Shown: one piece after another, positions 10,309 to 18,894 of the stretch
Layout: every line of letters begins with the position of its first letter
Position numbering within the stretch: the first letter of the stretch is position 1
Assembly: GCF_003050935.1 (NCBI RefSeq)
Contig: NZ_QAOX01000006.1
Location: forward strand, 186,001-250,000
Length of the DNA: 64,000 bases
Source of the DNA: Luteibacter sp. OK325
GTDB taxonomy: Bacteria > Pseudomonadota > Gammaproteobacteria > Xanthomonadales > Rhodanobacteraceae
Reading direction: 5' to 3'
Program-made: the position numbers and the translations under genes
The notes under the pieces: model-generated
The model's input: only the letters and a program-made list of their open reading frames with translations
Databases searched by the model: none
Told to the model about the DNA's origin: nothing

Positions 10309-10389
10309 TCAGGGCCAGATCCTGTACTGGTCGTTGACCCGGATGCTGTACTGACCGAACTCGAAACCCCACGAAAAGGGCTTGAGCAT
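10309..10389 (-). pseudogene. Remnant of a HigB/RelE-type toxin
   Basis: A 26-codon open piece on the minus strand reads GQYSIRVNDQYRIW before a stop. This matches the core of HigB plasmid-killer toxins (consensus about GQySIRINDQyRICF). The N-terminal two thirds and the C-terminal IVDYH-like end are missing and no higA antitoxin adjoins, so it is a dead fragment. The rest of the 215-bp gap (10279-10493) holds no other gene I can support. Confidence 0.5.
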
Positions 10390-10493
10390 CCGGATGGGCG
10401 AACGAAAACCGAAATTCCGAAGGGCTGCCCGCGTCTTGCGTGAGCGACGCTCTCGCCGCCTCTGGCCCATGGCTCACGCATAACCTCGTTCCT

Positions 10494-10913
10494 TCAGGTG
10501 ACGCGAACGTCTCCTATCCAGTTCGTTGCCCGTCGCCGCAGCCTTGCCGACCCTTCTTCGCCGTCGAAGTCTACGTCAGCAAGCACGAGCCGCGAGGCGT
10601 CGAAGTTGTCGAACGCGTTAACGTTGACGACTGCGTAGAGCCGGCCCTCGATAAGGCTGGTGCAACAGGCGACCACTCCGCAACGGTTGCACACGTGGAA
10701 ATCGGCCGTCTCCGTCCCGAAGGCATACGCCGTAACCAGCGTGGGTTCGTGGATATGGACGCTCAGCGCCGCAGAAGCATTTGCCGTCCACCGCGCACCG
10801 TGCTTCCTGCAGAACGTGCAGGAGCAGGCGCGCGCGGCGATCGTTTCCGCGTGCACGGGCCATTGAAGGTCGAACGTGACGTTGCCGCAGTGACAGCTAC
10901 CGTGAATCTGCAC
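10494..10913 (-). CDS. GFA/CENP-V domain zinc-binding protein
   Basis: Member of the glutathione-dependent formaldehyde-activating (Gfa)/CENP-V fold family. The 139-residue protein has the characteristic zinc ligands: CHCG (residues 7-10), a CSCTFCRKHG pair near 30-36 and CNRCG near 75-78. Family members bind thiols or small carbon compounds, but most, including this one, have no assigned substrate. The first codons (MQIHGSCHCG) match the usual family start. It stands alone on its strand, 91 bp from the 2H phosphoesterase gene. Confidence 0.85.
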   Translation of the reverse strand: MQIHGSCHCGNVTFDLQWPVHAETIAARACSCTFCRKHGARWTANASAALSVHIHEPTLVTAYAFGTETADFHVCNRCGVVACCTSLIEGRLYAVVNVNAFDNFDASRLVLADVDFDGEEGSARLRRRATNWIGDVRVT

Positions 10914-11004
10914 GCCTCACAACTCCTTCAGGCAGGATCAAATCGAGCGAAAGAAAAACGCCGGTCGACGATGCCCCGGCGTAAGCATCCCGGCACCGGG
11001 AGGG

Positions 11005-11538
11005 TCATTCATCCTGCAGCGGCGACCCAAGCGGCGAGCTTGCAAGCACACGCCAGCCGGTGGCGTCCCTTTCCATCACATGTACGTCCTTGCACAGGCA
11101 CCCCACCGGCCCATGATTGTTGAGGCGATCATGCAATGCGGCGACGATGTTGTCACGGTCCTTGCGCACATTCCGCGCCACGGATAAATGCGGCACGTAG
11201 CGCTCGAAGTCGGGGCCGATCCGCGGTCGTTCCGGGAACGCAGCCTCGAGCGATGCGGCCAGCGAAGCAATCGCTTCGACGGGCGACGGCGCCAGCCATA
11301 CGGTCGAGGGAAATGTGTCCACGCGATCGAGCCGGAACGACACGGCGGCGTGCGCGATGGTGACGCTGCGAAGATGTCGCAGTACGTCGTCCGTCACATC
11401 GCCACTATCAAGCCATGGGTAGACGAGGGTGATGTGTGCACCCAGGCCGAGGCGGGCGGAGGGATCGAGTCGCACCCTCATGTCACCGACCAGCGGCTCG
11501 GCCTCGGGTACCATGAGGGCAAGCAAGGTACGACTCAT
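11005..11538 (-). CDS. 2'-5' RNA ligase/2H phosphoesterase family protein
   Basis: Two HxT/S motifs, HITLVYPW near residue 34 and HLSVARN near residue 135, define a 2H phosphoesterase fold (LigT/ThpR/CPDase group). Members hydrolyse 2',3'-cyclic phosphates or join RNA ends; the substrate here is unknown. ATG 11538 (MSRTLLALMVPEAEP) is preferred because GGA lies 6 nt upstream; in-frame ATGs at 11544 and 11577 are less likely. That gives 177 residues. It is divergent from the GIY-YIG gene with only about 23 bp between starts, so the two may share a promoter region. Confidence 0.8.
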   Translation of the reverse strand: MSRTLLALMVPEAEPLVGDMRVRLDPSARLGLGAHITLVYPWLDSGDVTDDVLRHLRSVTIAHAAVSFRLDRVDTFPSTVWLAPSPVEAIASLAASLEAAFPERPRIGPDFERYVPHLSVARNVRKDRDNIVAALHDRLNNHGPVGCLCKDVHVMERDATGWRVLASSPLGSPLQDE

Positions 11539-11561
11539 GGCCATTCCGTCATAATCGGCTG

Positions 11562-12191
11562 ATGGAAGAGGACTCACCCTACCCTCGCTTCGCCTCGCGC
11601 GGCAAGGCCTATGTCTACGTGCTTCCGTGCCGTGACGAGGACCTGCTGAAGGTCGGCTTTTCGCGCGATCCCTTTACCCGGTTCAGTACCCTTCACCGTC
11701 GGTTCTTCGACTTCTTCGACCTGGAACGGGGACTGCTGCTCGATGCCGAGCGCGTGGTCCATGCGCGACGCATCGAGCGCCGGCTCATCGAGACTTTCCG
11801 CGAGCAGCGCGCGATGGCGCCCCTCGTCGTGCCGGCATCAGCAGCAGGACACACGGAATGGTACCGAGGCGTCCACGCGGATGTCGCAGCCCTGCTCGAA
11901 GACATCGCCAGCGCCGAAGGCCTGAACCTGAGCCGAAGCCTGAACCCGTGGCTACGCGCTTACCTGGAGGCACGCGCCGATCTACTGTACGACTGGTCGA
12001 CGCGGATCCTCGACACGCTCGATTGGGCAGCGCACAACTCGCCCGACGACCCCGACGCCAAACGCTTGCGAACGGCGCTGATCGACACGCTGGACATGTT
12101 CGTCGCTGCAGGGTTGGCAGTCGAACCGCGGTTGCCCCAACGCGTGATCGACTGGTACGCGAATGGCCAACACCGCCACCTGTTCGACTGA
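11562..12191 (+). CDS. GIY-YIG nuclease-fold protein (T5orf172/MUG113-like)
   Basis: The N-terminal 90 residues carry the T5orf172/MUG113 form of the GIY-YIG fold: YVYVLPC (YVY replaces GIY), then LLKVGFSRDPFTRFSTLH with the conserved Arg, and an RRIERRLIETFRE helix with the catalytic-type Glu. The C-terminal 110 residues are helical and unassigned. Such stand-alone domains occur in restriction, repair and mobile-element proteins, so no specific role can be given. It starts at ATG 11562, divergent from the 2H phosphoesterase gene. Confidence 0.75.
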   Translation: MEEDSPYPRFASRGKAYVYVLPCRDEDLLKVGFSRDPFTRFSTLHRRFFDFFDLERGLLLDAERVVHARRIERRLIETFREQRAMAPLVVPASAAGHTEWYRGVHADVAALLEDIASAEGLNLSRSLNPWLRAYLEARADLLYDWSTRILDTLDWAAHNSPDDPDAKRLRTALIDTLDMFVAAGLAVEPRLPQRVIDWYANGQHRHLFD

Positions 12192-12215
12192 GCCGGGAAC
12201 GTGGCGCGCGAAGTA

Positions 12216-13214
12216 TCAGATCAACGCGTCGCGCGACCGACTGGGCGGCGCGGCGTGCAGACGCCCCCAGGCCCGCCGCAACTGGCGAGCGGAGCCGAAG
12301 CCCGAGCGCTCCGCCACGGCTTCCATATCGAGTCGCGAGCCGGCCAGTAGCTCACTCGCCAAGGCAACCCGCATGCGATTCACGAAGTCGGTGACGCTCA
12401 TGCCCGCGTGTTCATTGAACAGTCGCGACAGATTACGCGGACTGGTGGCGGCTTCCCGTGCCAGCGCCGGCACTGTCCAGTCACGTGAGGGATCGCCGGC
12501 CACCGCATCCTGGGCACGGTGGATCGACGGATGCATGTGGTTACGCCCTTCCAGCCAGGGCGATAGCTGCGGATCGCCTCCGGCACGGCGCAGGTAAACG
12601 ACGAGGAAGCGTGCGACCGCCAGTGCACACCCAGGCCCGACCTCCCCTGCAACGACGTGCAGCATCAGGTCGATCCCGGCGGTGATGCCGGCACTCGTCA
12701 TGCGCTCACCATCGACGACATAGAGACGGTTCTCTCGCACGCGCGCGGCGGGAGCATCGTGTGCAAGGTCTGCGATGCAGCCGTGATGGGTGGTGCATTC
12801 GAAACCATCGAGCAGGCCGGCACGTCCAGCGAGCAGCGCGCCGGAGCAGATCGTGGCGAGACGGATACCGGGCCGCACGACGCGGCGAAGCCAGTCGACA
12901 ATGGCCGTTTCATACGCATCATTCTGTGCGGACGTGGTGACCGGCTCGCCCAGCGGAATGTCGGCGTGTCCGGGAACGACCAGCATGGCGCCATCCGGCA
13001 GTCGCGCCGGCAAGGGCGCGATGCCGGTCACGGCAAGCCCGATCGAACTGCCGAACTTGCGTGCCGGCCCGACGAAACGAACGTCGAATCGAACGTCGTC
13101 CTGCTCGAGATTCGCCTTGCGCAACACCTCGATCGGTCCCGCGACATCGAGCAGCAGCACGCGCGGCGGCAGCACCACGAAAACCGAGATCACGCGGGGT
13201 GCTGCGCTCTTCAT
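12216..13214 (-). CDS. GlxA-family AraC-type transcriptional regulator
   Basis: A DJ-1/PfpI-like sensor domain (about 1-190) is fused to a C-terminal AraC helix-turn-helix pair (about 215-332). The sensor has the nucleophile-elbow segment ATICSGALLAGRAGLLDG and HHGC, which suggest ligand binding rather than hydrolysis. The DNA-binding part shows ATSPRNLSRLFNEHAGMSVTDFVNRMR and AVAERSGFGSARQLRRAW. ATG 13214 (MKSAAPRVISVFVVLPP) is used; the longer frame only runs into the upstream gene. The isochorismatase stop and this ATG overlap as TGATG, so the two are translationally coupled. The family often regulates adjacent amidohydrolase-type genes. Confidence 0.9.
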   Translation of the reverse strand: MKSAAPRVISVFVVLPPRVLLLDVAGPIEVLRKANLEQDDVRFDVRFVGPARKFGSSIGLAVTGIAPLPARLPDGAMLVVPGHADIPLGEPVTTSAQNDAYETAIVDWLRRVVRPGIRLATICSGALLAGRAGLLDGFECTTHHGCIADLAHDAPAARVRENRLYVVDGERMTSAGITAGIDLMLHVVAGEVGPGCALAVARFLVVYLRRAGGDPQLSPWLEGRNHMHPSIHRAQDAVAGDPSRDWTVPALAREAATSPRNLSRLFNEHAGMSVTDFVNRMRVALASELLAGSRLDMEAVAERSGFGSARQLRRAWGRLHAAPPSRSRDALI

Positions 13215-13777
13215 CAAGCGGCCTTGCGCAGCGCCCCTGCGAGCGCCTCCTCGACCGTCACGATGCGCGCAAAACGATCTTCGAGCACCAGTTCCGTGCG
13301 CGCCCGGATCTCGCTGGCGCTCCATTGACGACCATGGCGGTCCGTCATCGGGAAGGTCAGTGTTGCCTCGCCTACGTAGTCCACCTCATAGCCGAGGTCC
13401 GAAGCATGGCGAGTGGTGGTTTCGCAGCACTGCTCCGTGCGGATACCCGACACGATGATTCGCCGGATACCGTTCCCGGTCAACCAGACATCCAGCCCCG
13501 AGCCGACGAGGGCGCTATGCCGTTGCTTGCGAAAGGTCACTGCGGGTTCAATGCTCAGCGGCGCCAGCGTGGCCACGAAGCCGGACGCCTCGGAGAACGG
13601 ACCGGTCTCTTCCACGTGGAAAATACGGACGACGGGGATATCGGCCTTCGTCGCGCCATCGATGAGCGCCTGCTGGCGCTCGATATAGGCAGCCACGTCG
13701 TCTTCGCGCCAGTATGGGCGCTGGCGGAACGACTCCTGGGCATCGATGACGATCAGGGCGGTATCGGAAACGGTCAT
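13214..13777 (-). CDS. Isochorismatase-like cysteine hydrolase
   Basis: Isochorismatase-fold hydrolase of 187 residues. The Asp of ALIVIDAQESF, Lys105-region FRKQRHSAL and Cys of SGIRTEQCCETTTR form the expected Asp-Lys-Cys triad of nicotinamidase/cysteine hydrolases. The substrate is unknown; relatives act on isochorismate, N-carbamoyl compounds or amides. ATG 13777 (MTVSDTALIVIDAQ) follows AGAGG; a longer frame to 13828 is less likely. It is the first gene of a two-gene unit with the GlxA-type regulator. Confidence 0.88.
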   Translation of the reverse strand: MTVSDTALIVIDAQESFRQRPYWREDDVAAYIERQQALIDGATKADIPVVRIFHVEETGPFSEASGFVATLAPLSIEPAVTFRKQRHSALVGSGLDVWLTGNGIRRIIVSGIRTEQCCETTTRHASDLGYEVDYVGEATLTFPMTDRHGRQWSASEIRARTELVLEDRFARIVTVEEALAGALRKAA

Positions 13778-13928
13778 GGCGAGCATCCTCTGAGTGGAAT
13801 GGATCGCATTTTCCGCTGGTCGTTGCAAGCGGGAGAGGCCTGTGGCGGACGGTGGGCGGACAAATCACGCCATTTACATCTCACCCCACGGAGGCAAAGC
13901 TTCGTTCGTGCCGTGGAAAGGCTGAGGG

Positions 13929-13951
13929 TTCGCCGATGAATCGGCTCCTAC
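13929..13951 (-). repeat. Solitary REP-like palindrome
   Basis: One 23-nt unit in minus orientation with head GTAGGAG and stem GCCGAT/ATCGGC, lying just before a shared terminator. Confidence 0.8.
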
Positions 13952-13956
13952 AAAAA

Positions 13957-13993
13957 GAAAAAGCGCCCCTCTTTTTGAGAGGGGCGCTTTTTT
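13957..13993. terminator. Bidirectional terminator between S53 protease and isochorismatase genes
   Basis: The 9-bp stem GCGCCCCTC/GAGGGGCGC (13963-13971 with 13979-13987) has a 7-nt loop, six Ts on the plus side and an A-rich run on the other. It lies 18 bp past the S53 protease stop and mainly serves that gene. Confidence 0.85.
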
Positions 13994-14010
13994 CCTTCAC
14001 TTAGCGGGAA

Positions 14011-16512
14011 TCAGTTGGTCCAGGTCGCCTTCAGGGAAACGCCCGAGAACGCGGCGTAGCCATTGAGCATGACGTAGTACGTCCCGGTGGAGGGCGTCGT
14101 GAACGAGCAGGTCTCCGAGTTACCGGTGACGTACGGACGGCAGTCGTAGGTCGAGGTGGTCGGCGCAGAGCCGAACTTCACGTAGAGGTCCGCATCGCCC
14201 GAACCGCCCGAGATGACGATCTTCAGGTTCTTCGCGCCCGACGGAATCGCCACGGTGTAGTTGAGCTTGGCGTTCTTCGCGGCCGAGAGACCGGTCACCG
14301 CCACGCCGTTCTGCAGCGTGTTGCCACCGCCACCACCGGACGAGGTCACGGTCACCGAGGACGACTTGGCGTTGGTGGCGCCTGCGTTATCGGTCACCGT
14401 CTCGCTAACCGTGTACGTGCCCGCTGCCGTGTAGGTATGGCTGGGGCTCGTGGCGGTCGAGGTGGAACCGTCGCCAAAGCTCCAGGCATGTGACGCGATG
14501 CTGCCGTCGCTGTCGGTTGAGCTATCGGTAAAGGTCGCGGTGAGACCGCTGGTCACGACACTGAAGTTCGCCACCGGCGGAACGTTCGTGCCGCCACCGC
14601 CACCTGTTACCCAGTTTGCCTGGGCATAGGTATTGAGCTTGCCGATGTCGAAGCTGCCGAAGCCGGTCGCCTCGTCGAAGCCGGCTGCCGCGGTATAGCC
14701 GTGGCTCTGGTAGCCGTTGTTACCCGAGGTCACGTCATGCAGCAGCGAGGTCTGCGTCGGGAAAGCACCGTAGAACTTCGACGCCGGGAAGCCGATGGCA
14801 TTGTTGGCGGCCGATTCGATACGGGCAAAAGCGCCCACGAACAACGGCGATGCCAGGCTGGTGCCGCCCACTTGCTCGGTCGATCCGTTGACGATGATCA
14901 GCGCGCCTGACGACGACGCCGCATCGAACGAAAGATCCGGACCGACGCGCTTGGACGAACTGGAAACGACGGACTGCCAGGAAGGTGCCGTCTCGTAGAG
15001 GCTGGTGCCGCCACCGGTCGCCCAGAGGCGCTGGTTGTTGTCGCCCTGGCTAGGCGCGATGGCCGACAGGCCTTCGTTCCATACGGTTTCGCCCGACCAC
15101 GTCGTGCCGCTGGTCGAAAGCTGCGTACCGCCCACCTGGATGACGTATGGCGAACTGGCCGGCTCGCTGACCGAGTAATGCGTCAGGTCGATCTTGACGG
15201 TACCGGCGGAGTTGGCGACGTAACCAGGCGAACCGGACGTCGGATCGGTGGACCACTGGTAGACACCCGCGTCGCCCGAAGCGATCGAGAAGGTCTGGCC
15301 CTGGGCCACGGCCTGCTGGAAGATCGCATCGTCCGCCGCCTGGGTACCGGACTCTTCGGCGGCTGTTTCGTCTTCGCCGAGCGACACGTTGATCAGCTTG
15401 GCGAGATTGTCGGTGACAGCCTTGTTGTAAGTCGCGGTGATGCCAGCGTCGGTGATGCCACTGGAGCTCGAGTTGCCGTTGGCCGATGTATAGAAAATCA
15501 GCTGCTTCACGCCACCAGCGATGCCGACGATGTCCTGGCTGTCCAGCGACCACTCACCGTTCGAGTCGGGATCGTTGGCGAAGGTACCGCTGCCCACCTT
15601 GGTGATCGTCGAGTTCACCGTGGCCAGACCGGCGCCCGAGGTGAAGCTGTTGAGATCGGTGACTGTCTGGGTAATCGAACCCCAGGTGATGATGCCGACC
15701 GCCGTGTTGGTCGCTGCCGGGACGCCACTGGCGCCGTAGATCGCCGCGAAGTCCTGCGGATGGTGCGCGGCCACGGCGGCGGCGGCCTGCGTGCTCGATG
15801 CCGGCCCCGGCACCGTCACGTTTTCCGGATGATAGACATGGTGCAGCGTGTGCTTGACCGAGACGTTCTGCAGACCGAGTACGGAGCCCACCGAATCACC
15901 GAGGGCCGCCGGGACGAGCGCCGGCGTGTCGTTGGCGAAGAACTCGCGACCGTTCGAGGTGAAGCGCTTGATCGAGGTATGGAAGCCCGTCGTCGCGGCA
16001 CCGGCATTACCGTCGGCGGAGATCAACAGATTATTGGGAGCGACATCGATATTGGTGAAGCCGGCCTGTTGCAGGTGCGCGACCACCGCGTCGACCTGGG
16101 CTTGCGTCGGGCCGAACTGCGCCTTGAACTGCGCGGGCGAGAGGAACTTACCGTACTGCGCGCTACCGGGCGTGGTCACGCCGGCAAGGAAGGTCTGCAA
16201 CTGATCGGGATTGCGCAGCTTGAGGCTGACCACCACGTGCAGCGGATGGTCGGCTTCCAACGCCGTGACCGCGGCACCTTCGATATGCGGTGAGCCGGTC
16301 ATATTCAGCGCGTAACCGCTGGCCACTGGCGTGGCTGCCGTCGAACTGGCGGCAAGTGTCTGGGTGGTGGCGACAGGGAGCATCGCGGCCTTGGTGTGCG
16401 TGGAAACCCATGCGTCGTCGGCATGTGCGGAAAGCGAGGTCATCGCCAGCGCAATCGCCATGGTGAGTGCCGTCTTGCGTGTGACCCCTGAAGCAAAAGC
16501 ATCGATCTTCAT
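14011..16512 (-). CDS. Secreted S53 (sedolisin/pseudomonalisin) protease with PKD and PPC domains
   Basis: Acid-active serine-carboxyl protease, exported and self-processed. ATG 16512 follows AAGGA; the 833 residues begin with a signal peptide cleaved near AHA-DD (about residue 33). The activation pro-domain follows (HPLHVVVSLKLRNP..., about 80-190). The catalytic domain shows the Glu/Asp pair in GEWSLD (about 319 and 323), the oxyanion Asp in SGDAG (about 412) and Ser in GGTSLASP (about 550), plus a Ca-site DVTSGNNG. A Gly-rich linker leads to a PKD domain (WSFGDGSTST, about 650-725), a second Gly linker and a C-terminal PPC domain (DADLYVKFGSAP, about 740-833). It is monocistronic. Confidence 0.95.
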   Translation of the reverse strand: MKIDAFASGVTRKTALTMAIALAMTSLSAHADDAWVSTHTKAAMLPVATTQTLAASSTAATPVASGYALNMTGSPHIEGAAVTALEADHPLHVVVSLKLRNPDQLQTFLAGVTTPGSAQYGKFLSPAQFKAQFGPTQAQVDAVVAHLQQAGFTNIDVAPNNLLISADGNAGAATTGFHTSIKRFTSNGREFFANDTPALVPAALGDSVGSVLGLQNVSVKHTLHHVYHPENVTVPGPASSTQAAAAVAAHHPQDFAAIYGASGVPAATNTAVGIITWGSITQTVTDLNSFTSGAGLATVNSTITKVGSGTFANDPDSNGEWSLDSQDIVGIAGGVKQLIFYTSANGNSSSSGITDAGITATYNKAVTDNLAKLINVSLGEDETAAEESGTQAADDAIFQQAVAQGQTFSIASGDAGVYQWSTDPTSGSPGYVANSAGTVKIDLTHYSVSEPASSPYVIQVGGTQLSTSGTTWSGETVWNEGLSAIAPSQGDNNQRLWATGGGTSLYETAPSWQSVVSSSSKRVGPDLSFDAASSSGALIIVNGSTEQVGGTSLASPLFVGAFARIESAANNAIGFPASKFYGAFPTQTSLLHDVTSGNNGYQSHGYTAAAGFDEATGFGSFDIGKLNTYAQANWVTGGGGGTNVPPVANFSVVTSGLTATFTDSSTDSDGSIASHAWSFGDGSTSTATSPSHTYTAAGTYTVSETVTDNAGATNAKSSSVTVTSSGGGGGNTLQNGVAVTGLSAAKNAKLNYTVAIPSGAKNLKIVISGGSGDADLYVKFGSAPTTSTYDCRPYVTGNSETCSFTTPSTGTYYVMLNGYAAFSGVSLKATWTN

Positions 16513-16867
16513 GAATGATCCTTCGTTAGCCCGTATTTGCCTCCGCCGAGGCGGAAGCCCTGACACGCTGGCGATCAAGCGCAGGAAATCACGAATCCCC
16601 CACCATCCCGCCCCTTGCTCCCCTGTTTCCCTTTCAGCCATGCGACGCGAATCTTTCGCGGGGCTTTCCGGCCAGGCCTTGGCGAGCCGATCGAAGGGTT
16701 CGCGTGACGGGTACCGCAAAAACAGGCACCGGTTTTTTTCAGCAACGCGATCGGTCGATGCTTACGCATCCGCATCTTCTTGCGTTCTTGCCGCAAGATC
16801 GTGACGTATGGCATTGGCCCGCGTACCGACTGCCGGGGACGATGGGCCACGAACAGGGGAATCGTGA
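16513..16867. other. 355-bp divergent intergenic region
   Basis: Lies between the divergent S53 protease and beta-lactamase-fold genes and must hold both promoters. The only structure I could support is a small CCGCC/GGCGG hairpin at about 16541-16556, close upstream of the protease Shine-Dalgarno. Open frames run through it but none has a credible start, so I see no gene. Confidence 0.5.
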
Positions 16868-18337
16868 ATGCGTAACGTCGCTCTGCTCGTATCGCTGTGC
16901 GTGATTTCCACTGGCGTCATGGCCGCCAATAGAGCGATTGCTCCGACGACCATCGACGCTACGTTCCAGCACATGGGCAGCCAGTTCATCCAGGCGGGAA
17001 AGACCGATGCTTTGTCGATCGCCGTCGTCGACCACGGCAAGCCGCGCTTCTACAACTTCGGCTCGACCTCGCCCGACGCATCCACGCCGCCAACGGAAAA
17101 CACCGCCTACGAGATCGGCTCGATCACCAAGTTGTTCACCTCATTGTTGCTGGCCCATGCCATCGTCGATGGCAACGCCAGGGCGACCGACGACCTGCGC
17201 AGCTACCTACCCGGGTCGTACGCCAATCTCCAGCGCGATGGCGTGCCGATACGCCTGGTCGATCTTGCGGACACCACCTCTGCGTTACCCGACAACCTGC
17301 CCGATTTCACGAAACTCGCGCCGACCCCGTCGCCGGAAAAGCCTCCGTTCGCAGCTACGAAGCAACTCGCCGACTACGACCGGGCCCAACTCTTCGAGGA
17401 TCTCAAAACGGCGTCGTTATCGAGTCGTCCCGGTAGCGTGCCGAAGCATTCGAACCTCGCTTCCGTCCTCCTCGCCATCGCAGTTGAAAAATCGTACGGG
17501 CAGGATTTTGCATCCTTGCTCGCTCGCTTCATCGAAAAGCCGTTCGGCATGCAAGCCGGTCTGAGCAAGGGTCGCGCCGGTCAATTCGCGACCGGCTACA
17601 CCGCCGATCACGTCGCCATGCCTGCGCTGGATGCGCCGTATATCGCGGCTGCCGCCGGACTGCGCTATAGCGCCCGGGACATGTCGCGATTCCTCATCGC
17701 CGAGTTGGCGGCGAAAGACCCTGCGATCCGCCTGAGCCAAAAGGTGGCGTGGGGTGACATCGACGAGGACGCGACGGCTTTCAACTGGAAGGTCGATCGT
17801 ACGATCGACGGTCAACGCCGGCTGCGCGCGTCCGGCGGCACCTTTGCCTTCTCCAGCTACATCGAGCTCTACCCCGATAGCGGCTATGGTGTCGTCTTGC
17901 TTGCCAATCGCCCAGGGCAGACGCAGGCCGAACTGAAGGCATTCGCCGAGGAGGCCATCGTCGACATGCGTGGCAAGCCTGCCGCGCAGGTGGCTCTCGA
18001 AGATTCGCTGGAAAAAGCGGATTTTCGCGAGGCCGCGCGCGTGATAGCACAAGTAAAACACACCTACCCCAACCTGAATCTCCCCGAAGAACGCATCAAC
18101 AGCTGGGGCTACTCGCTGTTCAGGGCCGGCAAGACCGAACAGGCAGTCAGCCTGTTCGTCTACAACACCGAGCGCCACCCGCAAAGCTGGAACGCCTGGG
18201 ACAGCCTTGGTGAGGCCTATGAGAAAGCGAACGCCCGGGACAAAGCGATCGCCAGCTACCGCCGCTCGCTCGAACTCAATCCGGACAATGCGCACGCCAC
18301 CGAGCAACTGAAGCTCATGGCGAGTTCTCCGGGCTGA
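16868..18337 (+). CDS. Exported beta-lactamase-fold serine hydrolase with C-terminal TPR
   Basis: Class C beta-lactamase/DD-peptidase-fold protein of 489 residues. A signal peptide (1-19, MRNVALLVSLCVISTGVMA) precedes a serine-hydrolase domain (about 25-365) and a C-terminal TPR pair (about 375-489, with SWNAWDSLGEAYEKANARDKAIASYRRSLELNP split across the repeat). The SxxK motif is intact (GSITK, Ser84). The usual YxN reads HSN (His194), and the third motif near SGGTFAFSS lacks the standard KTG/HxG form. It may be a non-antibiotic peptidase/esterase or an altered enzyme. Start ATG follows AGGGG. Its 3' end overlaps the convergent antitoxin gene by 23 nt. Confidence 0.88.
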   Translation: MRNVALLVSLCVISTGVMAANRAIAPTTIDATFQHMGSQFIQAGKTDALSIAVVDHGKPRFYNFGSTSPDASTPPTENTAYEIGSITKLFTSLLLAHAIVDGNARATDDLRSYLPGSYANLQRDGVPIRLVDLADTTSALPDNLPDFTKLAPTPSPEKPPFAATKQLADYDRAQLFEDLKTASLSSRPGSVPKHSNLASVLLAIAVEKSYGQDFASLLARFIEKPFGMQAGLSKGRAGQFATGYTADHVAMPALDAPYIAAAAGLRYSARDMSRFLIAELAAKDPAIRLSQKVAWGDIDEDATAFNWKVDRTIDGQRRLRASGGTFAFSSYIELYPDSGYGVVLLANRPGQTQAELKAFAEEAIVDMRGKPAAQVALEDSLEKADFREAARVIAQVKHTYPNLNLPEERINSWGYSLFRAGKTEQAVSLFVYNTERHPQSWNAWDSLGEAYEKANARDKAIASYRRSLELNPDNAHATEQLKLMASSPG

Positions 18338-18782
18338 GCGTACGAGTCAACCATTTCGCCACAAGCGCCCGGCCCTCGACGACGTCCATGTACTGGATGG
18401 GCGCACGGCCATCGAGCCCGATCGTCGGTGTGCGTATCCACCGGCCGAGCCACCCAAGCGGATCGACAGCGACGGCTTTGCTGACCGATGGCTGCCGGGA
18501 GGCAACGATCACGCTACCTGCAAGCATTACCAATGCCAGCGGGCCTTCGGATTCCTGGCCGCCGAGGCGTTCGTCGTCGGCGAGTTTTCGTCGCAGGCTC
18601 GCGCGGTTGAGGCCGAGGTAAAGCGCCAGGTTGTGATCGGGAATGCGGAGGTCGTGGGCCAGTTGCGTGATCAGGGTGGGCATCAGGCCGCGGCGCACTC
18701 GTTCGATGCGGTCCTCTGCCGTGGCCTGGACCATGTCGAGGTAAATCGCATACGTTGCGGAAATATCGGATGAAACAACCAT
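18315..18782 (-). CDS. Orphan Xre/MbcA/ParS-family antitoxin
   Basis: 155 residues. The central part is the Xre-like helix-turn-helix of type II antitoxins (LALYLGLNRASLRRKLADDERLGG). The C-terminal part is the ParS/MbcA toxin-binding domain: DPLGWLGRWIRTPTIGLDGRAPIQYM, then a VVEGRALVAKWLTR helix. Partners are normally RES-domain toxins encoded directly downstream. Here the downstream space is the convergent beta-lactamase-fold gene and no RES domain is visible within several kb. It may be a solitary antitoxin, or a repressor kept for another target. Confidence 0.78.
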   Translation of the reverse strand: MVVSSDISATYAIYLDMVQATAEDRIERVRRGLMPTLITQLAHDLRIPDHNLALYLGLNRASLRRKLADDERLGGQESEGPLALVMLAGSVIVASRQPSVSKAVAVDPLGWLGRWIRTPTIGLDGRAPIQYMDVVEGRALVAKWLTRTLSPENSP

Positions 18783-18894
18783 GTCAACTCACTCCCTGGA
18801 GGATGTCCGACATGCACGGTGACAGGAGAGACATGGCTTGAACTTGAGAATCCTGACCGGAATCACACGGGCCGCCGATGCGTCACCGAATACG

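Noticed and set aside
10440..11123. 227-codon plus-strand frame over the GFA gene
   Set aside because: The minus strand has conserved zinc-ligand motifs; this frame has none.
15178..16293. 371-codon plus-strand frame inside the S53 protease gene
   Set aside because: Antisense shadow; the protease frame carries all catalytic motifs.
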